Of a stretch of DNA of 13,763 nt, positions 11,768-13,763 are shown piece after piece (within the stretch, counting starts at the first letter, position 1; the number at the start of each line of letters is the position of its first letter). The notes beneath the pieces were generated by a model. That model was not told the origin of the DNA, did no database searches, and saw nothing but the letters and a program-made list of their open reading frames with translations. Position numbers and translations under genes: made by a program. This stretch comes from DAOUMF01 sp034411955 (lineage in GTDB: Bacteria > Chloroflexota > Dehalococcoidia > SM23-28-2 > RBG-16-64-32): contig DAOUMF010000040.1 in assembly GCA_034411955.1 (NCBI GenBank), forward strand, positions 1 through 13,763, given 5' to 3'.

Positions 11768-12508
11768 ATGGGTGCGCTGTTTCTGGAGAGGATGACCTGG
11801 CCCGAGGTGCGGGCGGAGATGGAGGGAGGGCGAGACACGGTAGTCGTGCCCTTGGGAGCGGTGGAGCAGCACGGGCCGCACCTGCCTCTGGGAACGGACG
11901 CTATGTTCGGCGATGAGATCGGCCGGGCGGCCGCAGAGCGGCTTAACGCATTCCTGGCGCCGACGATCCCTGTGGGCTGCTCGCATCACCACCTGGCCTT
12001 CCCAGGCACGATCTCGCTGCAAGAAGAGACGTACCACCGCGTCGTCGGAGATATCGTGAAGGCGCTGGCCAGCCACGGCTTCAGGCGGATTGTCCTGCTG
12101 CCGACGCACGGAGGCAACTTCCGACCGCTGGGAGAGGCGCTGGCACAGATGGGCCCGCTAGAAGGGGTTAAGGTCATCGCGTTCACGGACGTGGGCGTGC
12201 TGGCGAGCGCGACAATCGCGACAGGGGCGGAGCTGGGCATCACTGCCGCGGAGGGCGGCATCCACGCCGGCGAGTGGGAGACTTCGATGATGCTGGTCCT
12301 GCGACCCGAACTGGTGCGTATGGAGCGAGCGGAGTCGGGATACGTCGGTGACCTGGCCAGCGGTATGCAGCGGTTCTTCAGCGAAGGCGTTCACGTACTG
12401 GCGGATAACGGGGTTTTCGGCGACCCGCGGCGGGCCTCGGCCGCGGCCGGCGAGAGGTATATCGAGCGGCTGGTGGACGAGGTCGTGCGCGGCGTGGAGG
12501 AATCGTGA
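11768..12508 (+). CDS. Creatininase-family metal-dependent amidohydrolase
   Basis: The family hydrolyses cyclic or formyl amide bonds and includes creatininase, the mycofactocin peptidase MftE and formamide hydrolases of flavin/deazaflavin synthesis. The substrate here is unknown. The 246 residues show the metal-site pattern: EQHGPHLPLGTD (Glu33, His35, Asp44), THGGN with His114, and HAGEWETS (His166, Glu169) in the C-terminal half. Length is normal for the family. ATG 11768 follows GAGGAG with good spacing; an in-frame GTG at 11705 lies inside the upstream hairpin and is rejected. moeA starts 21 bp downstream, so the two are probably co-transcribed. No clear promoter is visible between the hairpin and this gene. 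Confidence 0.9.
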   Translation: MGALFLERMTWPEVRAEMEGGRDTVVVPLGAVEQHGPHLPLGTDAMFGDEIGRAAAERLNAFLAPTIPVGCSHHHLAFPGTISLQEETYHRVVGDIVKALASHGFRRIVLLPTHGGNFRPLGEALAQMGPLEGVKVIAFTDVGVLASATIATGAELGITAAEGGIHAGEWETSMMLVLRPELVRMERAESGYVGDLASGMQRFFSEGVHVLADNGVFGDPRRASAAAGERYIERLVDEVVRGVEES

Positions 12509-12529
12509 AGTGAGGAGAGGTGAGCTACC

Positions 12530-13763
12530 GTGATCACTGTTGACGAGGCGCTGGAGCGCATCCTCGGCTACGTGAACGTGCTCGAGGCGGAGGAGAGGCC
12601 CCTGCTGCAGGCGCTGGGCCAGGTGCTGGCCGAGGACGTCACCTCAACCCTAGAGATACCGCCCCTGGACAACACGGCGATGGACGGGTACGCGGTGCGG
12701 GCGGAGGACACGCGTGGGGCATCCGCCGACTCGGCGGTGCAGCTCCAGGTGGTAGGCGAGGTGGCGGCGGGCTACATATTCGAGGGCGAGGTGAGGCCGG
12801 GGACGGCGGTGCGCATCATGACCGGAGCGCCCGTGCCCGCCGGAGCGAACGCCATCGTGCCGTTCGAGGAGACGGACGAGCCGTTCCGCAAGGCGCCGCA
12901 GCGCTCGCACCGGGTCGACGCCACGGTGCGGGTGCTCAAGGAGGCCCGTCCGGAAGCGAACATCCGGCGGGCGGGGGAAGACGTGCGCCCGGGGCAGACG
13001 GTGATGGAGAAGGGTCGCGTGTTGAGGCCTTCGGAGATCGGGGTGCTGGCATCGCTGGGACGAACGACAGCGTGGGTGATACGGCGGCCGGTGGTGGCGA
13101 TCCTGTCGACTGGGGACGAACTGGTGGAGGCCGGGCAGCCTAAGCCGCCGGCGAAGATATACGACGCCAACGCCCACAGCGTGGGCGCCCTGGTCCAGCG
13201 CTACGGTGGCGTGCCGCGACTGCTGGGCATCGCCAGGGACACGGTGAAGGCGCTAACGGCAAAGATCCACGAGGCCCTGGACGCCGATATGCTGATCACC
13301 ACCGCCGGGGTCTCCCGCGGCGACTACGACGTGGTGAAAGACGTGCTGGCCCGGGAAGGCGACATCGACTTCTGGACGGTGGCGATGAAGCCGGGCAAGC
13401 CGCTGGCCTTTGGCTGCTTCCGGAAGGGCGGCCGGGCGGTGCCCCACATCGGGCTGCCGGGAAACCCCGTCAGCTCCATGGTGACGTTCGAGCTGTTCGG
13501 TCGGCCAGCGCTAATGAAGATGATGGGGAAGACGAACTGGGAGAAGCCCGTGGTCAGAGCGGTGGCGGAAGAACCGATCGTGAACAGGGGCGACCCGAGG
13601 CGGTTCTACGCCCGCTGCATCGTGCGACAGAGGGGCGGCCGGTACTACGCCTCGCTGACGGGGCCGCAGGGCTCGGGGATGCTCACGTCCATGGTCTACG
13701 CCAACGGCCTCACAGTGATCCCGCCGGAGGTGGACGAGGTGCAGCCGGGGGAAGAGATAGAGG
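12530..13763 (+). CDS. moeA: Molybdopterin molybdenumtransferase MoeA, 3' end off the window
   Basis: MoeA inserts molybdate into adenylated molybdopterin, the last common step of molybdenum cofactor synthesis in the cytoplasm. 411 codons are present without a stop, close to the usual full length, so little is missing. Family motifs appear in order: PPLDNTAMDGYAV (44-56), MTGAPVPAGANAIVPFEET, ILSTGDELVE and YDANAHSV. The nucleotide-cofactor region follows: TTAGVSRGDYDVVKDVL, FWTVAMKPGKPLAFG and GLPGNPVSSMVTFELF. The C-terminal beta-barrel domain reaches the window edge. The start is GTG, with GGAGAGG upstream. It follows the creatininase-family gene by 21 bp. The presence of moeA implies that the organism makes molybdoenzymes. 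Confidence 0.96.
   Translation, partial: MITVDEALERILGYVNVLEAEERPLLQALGQVLAEDVTSTLEIPPLDNTAMDGYAVRAEDTRGASADSAVQLQVVGEVAAGYIFEGEVRPGTAVRIMTGAPVPAGANAIVPFEETDEPFRKAPQRSHRVDATVRVLKEARPEANIRRAGEDVRPGQTVMEKGRVLRPSEIGVLASLGRTTAWVIRRPVVAILSTGDELVEAGQPKPPAKIYDANAHSVGALVQRYGGVPRLLGIARDTVKALTAKIHEALDADMLITTAGVSRGDYDVVKDVLAREGDIDFWTVAMKPGKPLAFGCFRKGGRAVPHIGLPGNPVSSMVTFELFGRPALMKMMGKTNWEKPVVRAVAEEPIVNRGDPRRFYARCIVRQRGGRYYASLTGPQGSGMLTSMVYANGLTVIPPEVDEVQPGEEIE

Noticed and set aside
12650..13177. 175-codon minus-strand frame within moeA
   Set aside because: It is antisense to conserved MoeA motifs, and its Arg/His-rich composition marks a shadow frame.

Overview
This is a GC-rich bacterial chromosome segment of core housekeeping genes. 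The gene set (TGS-less thrS behind a T-box leader, infC-rpmI-rplT, pheS-pheT, a stand-alone Lrp ligand-binding domain, frequent TTG/GTG starts) suggests an uncultured Chloroflexota bacterium, perhaps Dehalococcoidia-like. That assignment is inference from gene content and style, not from a marker comparison.

Layout. Positions 1-1223 (minus): tRNA-Lys(CTT), tRNA-Leu(TAG), then an oligopeptide ABC-transporter ATPase cut by the left edge; a promoter sits upstream of tRNA-Lys. Positions 1366-1833 (plus): a strong promoter and tRNA-Val(GAC), followed by a small element with a GIY-YIG nuclease gene carrying an amber codon where the catalytic tyrosine belongs. The element ends in a second copy of the tRNA-Val 3' part, which is interrupted by 30 bp made of two perfect hairpins. 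Positions 1836-2153: a threonine-type T-box leader with terminator, itself carrying three palindromes of the same style. Positions 2176-4474: two small two-helix membrane proteins, then thrS. Positions 4592-6615: biotin carboxylase and a separate, overlapping biotin carrier protein. Positions 6612-7819: promoter, infC (probably starting at a rare ATC codon), rpmI and rplT. Positions 7835-11290 (minus): pheS-pheT, convergent with rplT and transcribed from a clear sigma70-type promoter. Positions 11360-12508 (plus): an Lrp/AsnC ligand-binding domain protein on a back-to-back promoter, a 15-bp-stem hairpin, and a creatininase-family hydrolase. Positions 12530-13763: moeA, cut by the right edge.

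Functionally, most of the window serves translation: three tRNAs, two aminoacyl-tRNA synthetases, an initiation factor and two ribosomal proteins. The accC/carrier pair supplies the biotin half of an acyl-CoA carboxylase (no carboxyltransferase is in view), and moeA belongs to molybdenum cofactor synthesis. The most unusual part is 1444-2096, where a tRNA-associated GIY-YIG element and several palindromes lie in structured RNA next to the thrS T-box.
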